From NCBI GenBank assembly GCA_013400975.1, contig WBMZ01011923.1, positions 124,001 through 188,000 of the forward strand: a DNA stretch of 64,000 nucleotides. The letters run 5' to 3'. The position numbers and the translations under genes are program-made. Under the pieces are notes generated by a model. That model was not told the DNA's origin. It worked only from the letters and a program-made list of their open reading frames with translations, and searched no databases. The stretch's first letter is position 1, and the number at the start of each line of letters is the position of its first letter. The stretch comes from Atrichornis clamosus (taxonomy: Eukaryota > Chordata > Aves > Passeriformes > Menuridae). Shown in pieces: positions 12,942 through 24,505 of the stretch.

Positions 12942-13705
12942 GCTATCAGGGGCTTTGTAGAATGTATTGTATTCAATAAACTTACACAGCATTGTATTAT
13001 TATTACCACTATTATTATCATTTGAGGAAATATTTTTCTGTAAAGCATAAAACTGCAGATGTTAGTAGTAATGTCTCTTTTTACAGCACAGAACCATTGC
13101 TTTTTGCTCCTTTTATTGGTAACATTCTCTTCCAGCCTCAGGCTGGGGGACAGGGGTGGAAATTATGCATAAAATCATTAAGCACAGCCTAGGCCACCTG
13201 CAAGGCACAAAATGGACAAAATGTTGTTTTGGCTGCTGCCGGGTTTTGGGTTCTAGATGATAGTCCTTGATGCTGATTGTCTGGCTGACAGCCCCTACAA
13301 ATTTCTACTGATGTCAGATTGTGGTGTGGATGCTCAAACCTTCTCATAGAGGAGTGGCATTTCCTGTGCAAGGCTGGTCTAGGAAATAGGGTAGTTCTTT
13401 CTCTGCATCTTAGAGATTGAAAAATTCTTATTTCCTTTACTAATGTGTGTCTCAGTGATGAGTCAAAGATGGGGAGTCATTTCAGTCTTTGCTTTGTTTT
13501 TTAGTTAGTTGTTTGGTTGGTGGTTTGGGGTGGGTTTTTTGGTAGTTGTTAGAACTTTATTCCAAATTTATATCTAATGTGTAGGCCAAAAAACTGAATA
13601 TTCTGTTTGGAGGAGAAAATGGATCATTTATATTAGTTGCATGAGAACTTGGCTTATCTTAAGTCTGTTCAGGCTTCTGGGAATTTATGCCCTGGGCAAT
13701 CTTTC

Positions 13706-13741
13706 AAAAAAAAAAAAAAAAGAAAAAAAAGAAGAAAAAAA
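13706..13741. repeat. A-rich low-complexity run
   Basis: Adenine runs broken by single guanines. Frames that read through it give poly-lysine artefacts. No retroposon body is recognisable on its 5' side. Confidence 0.85.
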
Positions 13742-14453
13742 GCCATAGTTTTTGGTTTTTGTTATTTATGTATATTATCGTACATCATTTTGGAACTATC
13801 CTCTCCATGCAGAAACATGCGGCAGGGTATGTATCGTATTCTTGTTGCTTTCCCCGTGAATGTTTTCTATGTCATTTTGTTATATAAAACTCCTGGATTT
13901 GACTCAATGCTTAAATAGTTGTCAGGTGCTTGCAGTAGATGGCTGAGTGTCTTGTGCCCCTTTTTTGCTCGTGTATGCTGAATGAAAAGCTGCTGTTTGT
14001 CACTTGTTTGGCAGGCTCTCAATGCCTGTGTGCAGCTTGCATTAATGCTAATGGGAGCTGCACACACACTGAAGAGACAAAAGGGCCAGGTTCCTCCTTA
14101 ATCCACGCAATCAGATAGTGAATACCTTGTCATAGTACCCAAGGTGGCCTTTTGCTGCCCAGAAATTCAGTCTACCATGCCCTTATTGCTTAAACTGCTT
14201 CTAGAAGCTAATCAGATTCCTCCCCCATTCTGACAGGTGAAATATGGGATAGTGTATGAAAGACAAAGCTTGAACAAGCAGTAACAACTGAGTAGGCAAA
14301 CGGTGTGTGCAGAAGATCACTACATCTTTCTTCCGTTGGCATTGGAAATCACTGGGAAACACCAGCCTGGTGCAACTGAAGGTTTTGGGCAGCCTTCCTT
14401 CTTGTTTGTTCTTGTTCAAGAGTAGTTCCTCACCCTTCAGTTTTTGTCTGTAG

Positions 14454-14719
14454 GTGGTGTGCTGGGTACCTGGTACCTGCAGCAAACAATCCGTCTGGGG
14501 AGGCTTAATGAGAGGGTGAGCAAGCAGCTGATTCTTTGGCAGCCCTGGGCTCTCCTGAACTCCTTCCTCTTGCTTTCCCTCTTCTTGATCTTTTCTTGTT
14601 TTAAAATAATGTCTTACTGTATGGCTGATAGTTAAGAATTGCCTTTTTTGTTTCAGCGTCTCACAATAAAATTGACAAAGGAGTTGGAACAGGCCAAAAT
14701 TCTGCCAGAAGCTGCTTGA
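14454..14719 (+). CDS. Last two coding exons of a small protein, probably membrane-anchored (partial, unrecognised)
   Basis: Exon 14454-14515 follows a good acceptor (tract TTTTTGTCTGTAG) and ends at donor AGG/GTGAGC. Exon 14657-14719 follows acceptor TTTTTTGTTTCAG and ends at TGA (14717-14719). The 141-bp intron is phase 0 and both exons are open in the joined frame. Exon one enters in phase 1 and reads GVLGTWYLQQ, possibly the end of a transmembrane segment, then a basic stretch RLGRLNER. Exon two reads RLTIKLTKELEQAKILPEAA and stops, a charged, helix-like tail. This pattern (hydrophobic segment, positive flank, short charged tail) is common in small mitochondrial or ER membrane proteins, but I do not recognise the family. 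The upstream exon was not identified. Two phase-compatible donors exist at 5180 and 13827; neither brings a clear membrane segment. A short 3' UTR with a poly(A) signal follows, which supports a real 3' end. A processed lncRNA is the main alternative. Confidence 0.5.
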
Positions 14720-14910
14720 AAACAGAGTCAGCACTTCCAGCTTCTCTTCCAGTTGTGTTTTCTCTACCAGCTTCCCTCAGAAATGTGTCCCCATCTCAAT
14801 ACAATACAGTGTTTTGAAGCTTGGTCATTTCCATACTTCACCTGGATTTCTTTTTTACGACAATTGCAGCCCTTAAGAGCAAATTAAAGTGATTTGGCTT
14901 TTTGGTGATT
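14720..14910 (+). terminator. Short 3' UTR with ATTAAA poly(A) signal
   Basis: Downstream of the stop at 14717-14719 there is no further open frame. ATTAAA, the commonest variant poly(A) signal, is at 14883-14888. It is followed by a T/GT-rich tract (GGTGATTTTTATTTTGTATT, about 14905-14925) that fits a downstream cleavage element. Cleavage would fall near 14900-14910, giving a 3' UTR of about 190 bases, typical of small housekeeping genes. Confidence 0.45.
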
Positions 14911-16820
14911 TTTATTTTGTATTACTTTGTCTTTGGAACCACAGATTGAAGCTCCCAGCTGAGACTCTATGCACACTTAGTGCCTGCTCCTACTTTTTTC
15001 TTGTCCTGATGTGCTCCTGTTGTTCTTTGATGCCTGAGCAGCCCTAGACTTGCTTTTTCCTTAGTCAGAGTTGATTACAGTGATTTTAAGACAGGAGAGT
15101 CTATTTTATTACCCCTCAGCCAGCGTAGCCTTCCCAGTGGAGCTGCTGACCTGCTTTGTATGGACTGGCTGCCAGAGGCAGCAGCTGTGGGTCTTCATCA
15201 GTTGTCGTGCCCCTTTTACAGATTAACCTCTGCTTTCTTCCTATGGCATTATTTTGTAGGCGTGTTGACAAGCTGCTCTGATAATAAGAAGTGGGTGTGT
15301 ATTAGCTGGGAAAATGTTCTGGCTCACCTTCAAATATTGTATGAGCCAGTTAGACAGCTGCCTCCCTCTTGTAACTGGGATCTGGGTGGATAGAGCCGAT
15401 GGTTAACTATAGGTGGCAGCAGCTTTCTAATGCTGTTATTATATGTGCATGTTGTTGGGTTTCTCTAGAGCGGAGGTGCTTCACTCGGACCTCAGCTCAC
15501 ATTCTTCTTTGTTTAGCTGAAGCTTTTTTAGCTTAAGCTGTTGTAGGAAAAACCTAGCTGGCTAGTCATTTCTACTTGGAGGACTTTTTATCAGCAGAAC
15601 AGGATGTGCTGTGATTGTCGCGCTCCTTGATACTTATTAATTTGTAACTCATATGTATTTCCAGAACTACAACTGCAGAAGTACAAAGTTTAAAAAGATT
15701 TCTGACTTGGCCTGATTTTTGACTGCCTTCTCAGCTATTCTCTCACAGGTTTCCTTGAACTGGGTAGAGATGTATAGCTTTCTACACCAGCATCAGGCTA
15801 GTGCTGCATTCTCTGTAATTATCCCTTGAACTGGCTTGCTGTGGCAAAGCAGCAGCCTTCAAGTTGCCATCGGCAGGCCCTTGGGGACCCATGTGCTACT
15901 TGAGGTGGGGCAGGGTGAGTCTGGTAAAAAAGCAACTAAGAAACTTCAATTGACTGTGGACTTAGGCTTGCTTATAAGGCTCTGCACTCACCCTGGAAAA
16001 TGCCTTCAGGGGTCTGTAAATTGCAAAGGCTTATAAACACTGACTAATATACTGTAAAGAAAAACAAATCTGTGCACTAGGAATCACCTTTAAATCTGTC
16101 GGTGTTAATGCAATAAACGAAACTATTTTTGACAGTGAAGCACAAACACTTCTCTTAACTGCGCTATAATAGATTGGTTTGCGAGAGTTGCAGCAATGTG
16201 GTGATAGACATTCTCCTGAAACAGAAGAAACCTGCTTCTCTCTTAAATCCCTTGAATTGAAAACCAAATTAACTTGCAGTTTGATTTGCTAGATCAAAAC
16301 TTCGCACTTGTCCTCACACCTGATCTTTCATATGCTTACTGTAGGCTGCTTCTCAGTCTGGAGGGCAGTGTGGCACAGACAGTGAAACAGGGACAGCAAC
16401 AGGACATTTCAGATATTTCGTACCTGAAACTACCTGAAGGCATTTTGAGAAAATGAAATACTTAGGAAATGGTGGTTTGTCAAAAGAGAATGGTTTGCAC
16501 TATGGAAGCTTTCATTGGAAGAGTACCCTGTTTCCAGGAACGAATTTCAAGTAAAACTTGAGAGGCTCCTTTCTTTGTTCAGTACTGTCACTTGTAATGT
16601 AAGAGATCACACTTCAGCTTCTTCCTCTCCCTGAATTAAGACCGTGGCGTGGACTTCATTTTTCCAGTCTAGGTGAGAGTCCTGGCCCATAACTTGGCAG
16701 TTCTTAGATGGGGGCTTTCTACCTTGGTCTGAAGCAAAGTCTGAAAAGCCTCTTGGTTTCATTCAGGAGAATGTATGAAGTTCTGGAGTGGCATGGGATG
16801 CATAAACCATTGTCACTCAC
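14911..16820. other. Non-coding stretch downstream of the small gene
   Basis: No gene, repeat family or strong splice pair is visible. At 16671-16674 a plus-strand acceptor-donor fusion (TTTTTCCAGTCTAG/GTGAGA) resembles a weak recursive splice motif. About 16040-16270 has a conserved-element-like texture with retained CpGs (near 16150-16190). Confidence 0.6.
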
Positions 16821-16882
16821 CTGTAGACAGGACGTGTTGCATCTGGACACCTGTTGACTTCTGTAGGCTTTCCTTCAGCATT
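16821..16882 (-). other. Minus-strand exon candidate, 62 bases
   Basis: Read on the minus strand, the acceptor TATCCTCACCTGCCAG is followed by 62 open bases and then a perfect donor (CTACAG/GTGAGT). Two frames are open. One reads NAEGKPTEVNRCPDATRPVY, which looks protein-like; the other reads MLKESLQKSTGVQMQHVLST. I recognise neither. The exon length is not a multiple of three, so skipping it would shift frame. No partner exon was found nearby. It may be a coding exon, a lncRNA exon or a chance pair of splice sites. Confidence 0.33.
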
Positions 16883-17639
16883 CTGGCAGGTGAGGATACG
16901 GTCGTTCTGTACAGTGCGTAGGTGAATTTTCACATAAGGACCTTGGTGTTAAATGCAGCTGCACAGCTTTTAATATGCAGGATAACTGGTTAAAGCTAGT
17001 TTAGCTGTCATCTCTGCACAGTACCAATTACAGTACTCAGAAATTAAATCTAATGCTTCTTGTATAGCTCAGAGGGTGATGCTTCCCATTCCAAAGGGTT
17101 GGGCTTTTCCTTGAGTCCCCAGTGATACTTTACTATCCCTTAATACCTCATAATGCTCCTTTGACCCCCAGTGTTACACATCCTAACTTCATCCTGCAGT
17201 CAATTAAAGAAGACAAGTGCTTGGTTTCCCAGGAGTTTGGTGTGTCCTTGCCGAAGCCGCTCAGCGTTAGACTGTGAACCCACCCGTCGTGTGGTAGATG
17301 TGCTTCTCTTGCCCCTGTGCCTGCACACACTCTGCAGCTTTGCACCGGCTAGGAAAAGGCAGCAGCATGACTGACCCATGATATGTCCAGGTGCTGCTCT
17401 TGCCTAATGAAATGCTTCAAAACCAGAGGGATAATGTTCTGATTTGTAGTCCAGGCTCTGAAAGTGGTGGTTGTGAATGAGGCTGAGTTCATAAGCTAAT
17501 ACTTTTGTCTCCAGGTAGAAATTAGACAGCCCCAACACTACTCGTATTTTTTTGCAGTCTTCATTCCTTTTTCTGTTTGTTTGGTATATAGGTTTGAGAG
17601 GAGACTGTAGTGGGACAGCAAGTGAATGTAACTGTTAAA

Positions 17640-17922
17640 TTTTGCTGGAAATGATGAAATGAAAGTGCATATTATATTCATACCTAATGCATCATTCTCC
17701 TGCCTTTACCTTCCGGCCCATCACATTCCAGTCTATTTCAGAGATTTAGATGCATTTATGTCAGATCTCCGGTCCCAGAATACAATCTACATCCAATTAT
17801 CAACCCTTAGGGATACATTAGATATAACTATTATATCTTCTTCTGTCAATAAAATTATAATCATGGAATGCACAAATGTCGTACTTTGGTTTCTAAAAGC
17901 ATCACAGATAAGAATGAGATGA
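17640..17922. promoter_or_regulatory. Possible conserved element with an 87-codon open frame
   Basis: An even, repeat-free AT-rich tract. On the plus strand a frame at 17659-17922 is open and would read YFRDLDAFMSDLRSQNTIYI in its middle. An acceptor-like CATCACATTCCAG lies at about 17722-17734, but there is no donor at a sensible place before the frame ends. It fits a conserved non-coding element better than an exon. No alignment was possible. Confidence 0.2.
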
Positions 17923-18988
17923 AATGGAAGGGCTGTTAGGCTGCATTTTACACATGCTTATACGCAGAAGATTGCCAAAATCTCAAGCTGAGGTATGTGT
18001 CTCCTTTTTCTGTCTGCTACTAACAAATTTCAGCCCTTAGCAAGCAAGTGCCTGCATAAGATCTGACAAAATTACATGCAAAGATGAATTAGTCTTTTCC
18101 TCCATTTGTTCACATGCCACGTCCAGGAGAATCACAAGTGCCTGAGTGACCTGTAGAGGTTCAGTAAGGACTGTCACATACAGATTTCACAGGCCTGTCT
18201 ATAGAGAAGTACTTGGTTAAGTGAAACCAAGTTAATGAAAAGAGTTTAATTTCAGATATATTAGAACTCACTAAACCGCTTCAACACTCTCCTCGAGAAA
18301 TAAATTGCTCTGAGCTCTCATTAGCTTGCTCAGACCATTTTTACTTTTGACTGAAAACATCTGTACAGGGGTTCCTTAGGTAATTCACCTTAAACTTACA
18401 CCTGTACTTAATTTGGGTTACCTTGCCTAAGTTTCCATTAGTTGTAGACATACCCTAAGTGAAACAAGCCATATTAGCTCAGGAGAGTCTGGAGAGTAGT
18501 AGTCACTCTTTATCAGATAAAAGTCCTGTTCTCCCTTTCAGGCAGGCGTGGTTAGTTACCTCTACTCATGAAACAATCATCACTGATGGTAAAGAAAGAA
18601 TTCTATATCCTCAAGAAAACTGCACAGCACTTGAAATTAAAGGAGTAAGGGGAAAGGGAGAAGTTATACTGTGTGCAGAATATTCTGTAATAGTCTGCTC
18701 CAGTGTGGTTTTGCACTCTTACCTAAATTTTCTGATATTGACTACTGTCAGAGATAGAGAAGGCTAGACAGTCTCTCACTGATTCAGGAACGTGGGAATT
18801 TTTATACTCTAAGCTAAGCCTCCGTGGCAAGGCTGCTGGCAGGACTAACAGCATGTCTTTCAGATTGCATAAAACAGAATTTCATTTTCTAATACTTCTA
18901 ACCCAAACATTTCAAAAGGTAAAAATGCTCATGTAAAATGCTGGTATCTGGCAATTTCGATTGTAATTCTCAGTTTTTAAGCTGGAGC

Positions 18989-19022
18989 TCTTACCTGAGT
19001 GCCAAGGAAATGGGAAGAAAAG
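18989..19022 (-). other. Recursive-splice-like motif (acceptor fused to donor)
   Basis: On the minus strand a pyrimidine tract (about 19000-19022, TTTTCTTCCCATTTCC) leads to GGCACTCAG and then directly to GTAAGA, the junction lying between 18994 and 18995. A juxtaposed 3' and 5' splice site is the hallmark of recursive splicing in long introns. The donor half lacks the last consensus base. Confidence 0.35.
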
Positions 19023-20631
19023 GATGTCTTAAACTGCAGAAATACCTGAAGGTATAATAACTTGGTTAAGTATCTGGTGATTACTACCAGTAAAGAGAAA
19101 ACACATAGACTGAGTTGTGCTTTTTAAAAACAAAACACTAAATAAACAAAAAAAAGAAGCAACCAAACACAAAGTTCCCTTTCCTTGGACAGTAATTAAG
19201 GATGGATTATCCCCCACCCTCCCAGAGGTAAGCTTTCTTGTCCATGTATCAATTTAACATCTCACACGTTGCCACAACTGAAAGCAGGTGATAACAGTTA
19301 ATCTACTGTGTAATATCCAAGAGAAATGTTTACCTAGATTCAGAAACATACTGTGATGTCAGTGGGATTTGTGCAGTATTAGGAGAGATCATGAGCAGAA
19401 ATCTGATGATTAACCTTTTAGGAGCATAGAATATAATGGGTAGTCAGATTTTTAATTCAGTTCTGCCATGGGATTATATTCATCAGAAATTTTCCTGAGA
19501 GATACCATGGTGAGCATCTGTAAAACTCAAACATCTATTTCATAGTCAGCAAGCTTGCAAGGATTGAACTGGACTAAGCATCCCAGTTTATTAGACCTTA
19601 AAGGGTTTGTTACCAGTAACCTAGGTGCAGGTTAGGACTGGACGAACAAAGTTTTGAAATGAGGAAGCTTTGAGCTTTTTTTTCCCAAATAGTCCTTTGC
19701 TGCACAACATAGCCATATTGAAGCAGAGGACCTATTACTATGAGAAATTCTATCTGTATCCTTTGAGTTTTCACTGTTACACTCTTTCAAGGTACTGCTA
19801 TGTCTAAAATCACTGGTATTTCTGTTAGATCAATATTAGTTGTATGTTTAGTTAAACTTCATTGCAGAAATTGCTTTCCCTGGTGTGTATGCATGCATGT
19901 GCAGGCATGTCTGTGCTCTGGTATGTTAGATAAAAATTACTGGCTGTTTTGGAAGGCTGCTCTTTTTTTACCCTTTTTAATTTCTGTGACTCTAATTTAC
20001 AGTATCCTGTGAGCAGTTTGTGCTTCAGTAGATGACTGCAATATAAGTTCAGGAAGAAAACAAATGAGACTTGGAGGCAGCAAAGCAGACGTGGTTGCAG
20101 GAGGATGGGTAACAAAAGAAATGTGCTGAAAAAATGCTCTCCCGCTCTGCACCTTTGGAGTGCTATATAATTTATAACTGTTCTCTGCAAAGCGTCTGAG
20201 GCAGTGCCAGGTGGTGGGGAGTTAAATTAACCCCTGTGGCGTGTAGTTATCGGCAGAGGCCAGACCTGTGGATCGATACCTCGGTGCTGTGAGTCACCGT
20301 ATCAGCTGGGGAAAGTGAATCTGTAAGCTCCTTATTTCCCCATTCTTTTAATCGCAGGGCTGTGTCTGGCTGTGATGAAGATGGAGCAGACGCAAATGTC
20401 TGATGCTTGAAGCTCTTTGATTTCTGAGTTGATGGGGTGAAGCCAGTGAAAAGCTGTGAGAGACTCAGAGAGCCGATAGTGTATTGTCTTTTTCCAGGTC
20501 TCCTCAGTACCTGTTCTCCTTTTTCTTCCCTCCTTCCCCACAGATCTGGTTACCCTCCGTAGCTGCATGCTCTGTGCTTTGCTTGACCGACACAGATAAT
20601 TTCTAGCATCACTAGTTAAGCCTATTTTTTA

Positions 20632-20647
20632 TTATTATTAATAATAA
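20632..20647. repeat. Perfect 16-bp AT palindrome
   Basis: TTATTATTAATAATAA is self-complementary and sits in an ATT-rich run (about 20622-20649). It probably arose from simple-repeat slippage around a TTAA core rather than as a protein-binding site. Confidence 0.8.
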
Positions 20648-23600
20648 AGGCTGGTTTAGTTTCACTTAAGTGGATTAGCCTTGCTCCTGCCTGCTTTTTG
20701 ATTGTTTTTGCTGCTGGGGGCTCACTCTTCCAATGAGAGTTCTTGCAGATAGAGTTATTGCCAAGCGGATCTGTCACTGAGGCATACCTAATATGGATCA
20801 AACTGGAAGGTGTAACTGGGTTTTCAGAGAGATAGCGCACCAGGAAAACGTGTCATACTCCAGGAATGAGAATGTTAGTTGTAGCTATGGAAGATACTTG
20901 CGTAGCTGCTGAGTCAGCAGCCTCCTTTCATGCGCCCTCAAACCTTGTGGGTGCACCCATTTTCTGCATGCAGCCCCCAGAATTTATGCCTGCTGACAGC
21001 TGAGCTTCTTGCTTCCCTGAAGACCATGTACATCTTCCAAACCTATTGCCACCCCCTCCATCACTCTCTTAAAAAAAAAAAAAAATAGAGTTACCCATAA
21101 ATTGGCCACATGGAATGCACTGGTAAATTAGGGTACCGTATTGTTCTTTCCTAGCTGCACCTACTCTCCAGAGGATTGAAAAATTGGCATCTGTAGCCAT
21201 CACCCAACAGAAAAATAAACAGGATCAAACAACTGCAATTAGTTTCTTATAAAGCCAAGTGTAACATACCAAGCAAAATTATTCACCTTCCTTCCCCTCA
21301 CAATAAATGAATTATTCTTCTCTTTAAACAATGGCAGTGACTCTTGGGCTTAAAACCAGTTGCCCCTCAGCTGAGACTTGAACCAGTTACAGGGTAAACT
21401 GACCTTTTAGTTGAACACTTGTAGCTGTGAATGGGCATCTAGAGTTACTGGTTTTGGTGATTAATGAAAGCTGAATTTACCGTGGCTCCTCAGCCTAACA
21501 ACTGAAGTTCTGATTGTTATTCTGTATTATATCTGTCCTGTCCTGCCCCTCAGCTTGTATTCTGACTTTAACCTTAACTTTCTAGTTCAGTTCCTGTCTG
21601 TCTTCTGCATCCAGTTGCAGACATTGATCCTAACCACTGGGCATGACTCTTCATGTCCTGGTCTCTTTCTTTTAAAAAAATTCACCTGAGCCAGACTTGA
21701 GCTTTCCAAGTTTCTTATTGCTTTATTCTCAACCCATTGTCATCCTCTCCCAGCAGTGAGGAGTAAATACCTGTGTGCAGATTTCTGCATAACTCTCCCT
21801 AGCATCGCCTGGGACATTCCTGCATAACAATGGGAGGTATAATTTGTCTCAGTGTGCTGACTGCATTGTCCAGATTGGTTGTCCCCAGCTCCTTGCGCAT
21901 TGTTAATTCTTTATCCCTCAGCTCTCTTCCTTTTTATTCATATATGAAGGCACGTGTAATACTTATCTCAAGTCAAATACAAAGTACTTTTATGATGAAA
22001 TTAGAATGTCTAGAGAGGTATTTTCGTCCCTTTGTTTTCTTTGGAAAAATTGGGTAAGGCCTCACTAGACAAGTACATGTTGGTTTTACATACTTTGATT
22101 GGAAGATGTCTTTGTGAGCTTGAACAGAAGTAACCAGCTTTAATTCTTACAGCTTTTACTTCAGTACAAGTTTGTTTATAGTCCCAAGATGCTGGGTGAG
22201 ACACATGTGAAAGACTCTCAGGGTGAGTTTGTGGGTCTTTGAGCTCGGATGACAACACCATGCTTCATCTCAGCCGTAACAGAAAAGTAACTGTGGTCAT
22301 AATAATTGTGTCAGCCACAGGCTGATGTTGCAGCAGAACTGCATTAAAGACGTTTTCTTTGGCTCACTGGCACTTGAGGAGTGACTGTAAACAAGCCACT
22401 GCAAGGAAGCCAGTGGACAAACAGGTAGACAGTAGCTGATATTGTCTGGATCCTGCAGATGGGAAGTTACTGGCTTTACGGCTGTCCTTGTGACTTGGCA
22501 TAGGTTATGATTTGTGCATCAGTACAGAGGTTCTTGCAGAAGAGTAACTGAGACTGAGAAAGTATTGATGTGAAATAATGGGGAGCAGAGTCGTGCAAAA
22601 AAGGGGGAGGAACAGGTCTTTACCTGTGTTCCTTTTCTTCATCCCTGCATGATTTGTTTTTGGAGGGCTGCTGGCAGAGTTGTGAATGAGTTTTTCACAG
22701 ACTGGCTCCAACTGGCTAGGTGAGGTCACTGAGCTTTCGAAATATTTGAGGTAGTGGTTTTAAACAAGTGACTATCTCAACACCAACAGGAATAAAGCAA
22801 TCTTGTATAGTCTTGGTCATACAGTAACCACTTTGTTCTGCCTTCACTGCTCACAGTGGAATGATTTGGCTTGTTAAATTGGAGGCTTTGCATCCCTTCG
22901 TGGTCATCTACCCCCATCTGAAGTCTGCCTGAGTCTGGATTGCAGATTTTCTGTACTTTGCTTCTCCAGAACTGAATTTATGCTTTCAGTTCTTAGAGTG
23001 AAGGAACTGAAGCTGTGGTGAAAACAAATAGCTGGAATCAGATTTTTTTTTTTAAATGTAACCCTGACCTTGACAGCATGTGACGCAATGCAAGTGACTG
23101 AGGGGAAACTCCCTGCATCTCAGTTGATGCAGAGCAAGCCAGCAGTTGGGAAACTTGCTGAAACCAAGTGCCTTGTGGTAGCAGCGCCATGGTTACAGTT
23201 GTGCACTGAGAGGAGTTTTAATTGGGGTATTTTTTCCCTTCTGAAAGAAGGTGACTAGCCAGAGACAGATTACCCATAGATTTAGTTCTTAAAAGTGTCC
23301 CTCTAATTGTTTGGTTTACTTCTTCATAAAAGCTTAGCATGAAGTCACTGAGTTTGGGTTAAGGCTGAATTACGTATTTCTTGGCATCCCTGGCTTTCAT
23401 TATTGACCAGAGAATTTTTTTAAAAGCATTGTCCTTGTCTGTGAGGATCTCTCAGAAGTGAATCTTGAGTAAATTTGCCACAGTGTATATATTTGCTTTT
23501 TTAATGCTGGATTTAGGATTATCTTTTGTGTCTGTGCTTTGTGTGTAAGCCAAAGTGCTGGAGGGTTGGAAACAGACAAGATTGAATGGGTCAATTGTAT

Positions 23601-24488
23601 GAATTGGCAAACACAAGATTCCCTCTTTCACACACTATGCCTCTCTGTTAAATGTTCTGCAATAACAAAGAAAGATGAAATGTTTGGTCTGTGTGGTGTA
23701 TGAAGGCTTTCTCAGAGGCTAAGCACTTCAACTAAGTAAATAAGCAGAAGTTTCAAGTACAGACCTTACTTGTGAAGCAGAACAATGCTACACACGCATC
23801 TAACACAAACCTACAAAAGCAAAGAAACGAAAAGCTGAGTTCTTGCTAGGTGGTTAAATAGCAGCTTTCCAGTAGTGGCTTAGAGCCCTTTGCCATCTCC
23901 GTAATCCTGGTGGATTATACTGGAGGTGGGGTACAGTCACTGAATCCAAATGCTTCAAAACAGATTGGGTGGGTTTTGCTTTCTTTGTAACAGGAGCAAA
24001 AAGAGAAAAAACCCCATCTTTTTTCAACTTTTTTATGCCTGAAAGTTTCAGATATTGCTCTCATTTCACCCTCTTTCCTATCTCTCACTTCTTACTTCAT
24101 ATTTGATTTGCAGAGAGATCAGACCCATTGCTTCCCCCCAGTGTGTATTGGTACCTTTCACTAGTTCTGAGGTGGAGCTGCTTGGACGAGGGGAAACCTG
24201 TGGCTCATTTCTGTCTGTCAGCAAGCTCCAAGAGAAGGGTATTAATCTGGCATTTCTGCCAGAAATACATGCTTTTGCCCCTGGGGATGTTGCCCTCAAT
24301 CAGCAGAACAGCTCCATATTGCCCTAGACCTACCTTAGAAGGACACCACCACACTTTAGAGCAAGGCCACAGTTTTGCTGGCAATGTAGGAGTCAAGTTT
24401 CCCACTGCTGAAGTATAGCTGCCTCTCAAGAGGAACACAGCAGCTGTTTTATGACAACACTGTTTGAGAAAACTACTTTTGCTAAGGG

Positions 24489-24505
24489 TGAAACGTCACG
24501 TTTCA
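24489..24505. promoter_or_regulatory. Palindrome with CRE half-site
   Basis: TGAAACGT, one C, then ACGTTTCA: perfect 8-bp arms around a single base. The centre contains ACGTCA, a half cyclic-AMP response element, and carries two CpGs in a CpG-poor neighbourhood. Binding is not shown. Confidence 0.3.

Larger units (their letters stand above)
5180..14453. other. Non-coding stretch, no gene recognised
   Basis: No protein family is recognisable. The longest frames (6172-6513, 7585-7917, 8456-8809, 11415-11750) have no domain, no matching splice sites on both sides and ordinary AT-rich composition. The stretch contains two notable palindromes (9756-9778, 12924-12941), a conserved-element-like tract (10545-10830) and an A-rich run (13706-13741). 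If the exon at 14454 is part of a gene that begins further left, some of this is intron. Confidence 0.65.

Noticed and set aside
13637..13918. 93-codon frame with a lysine-rich run and hydrophobic stretch
   Set aside because: The lysines come from the A-rich repeat at 13706-13741 and there is no proper ATG at the stated start.
14201..14734. 177-codon minus-strand open frame opposite the two-exon gene end
   Set aside because: It covers both plus-strand exons and their intron, has no recognisable domain, and its openness follows from pyrimidine-rich splice tracts on the other strand.
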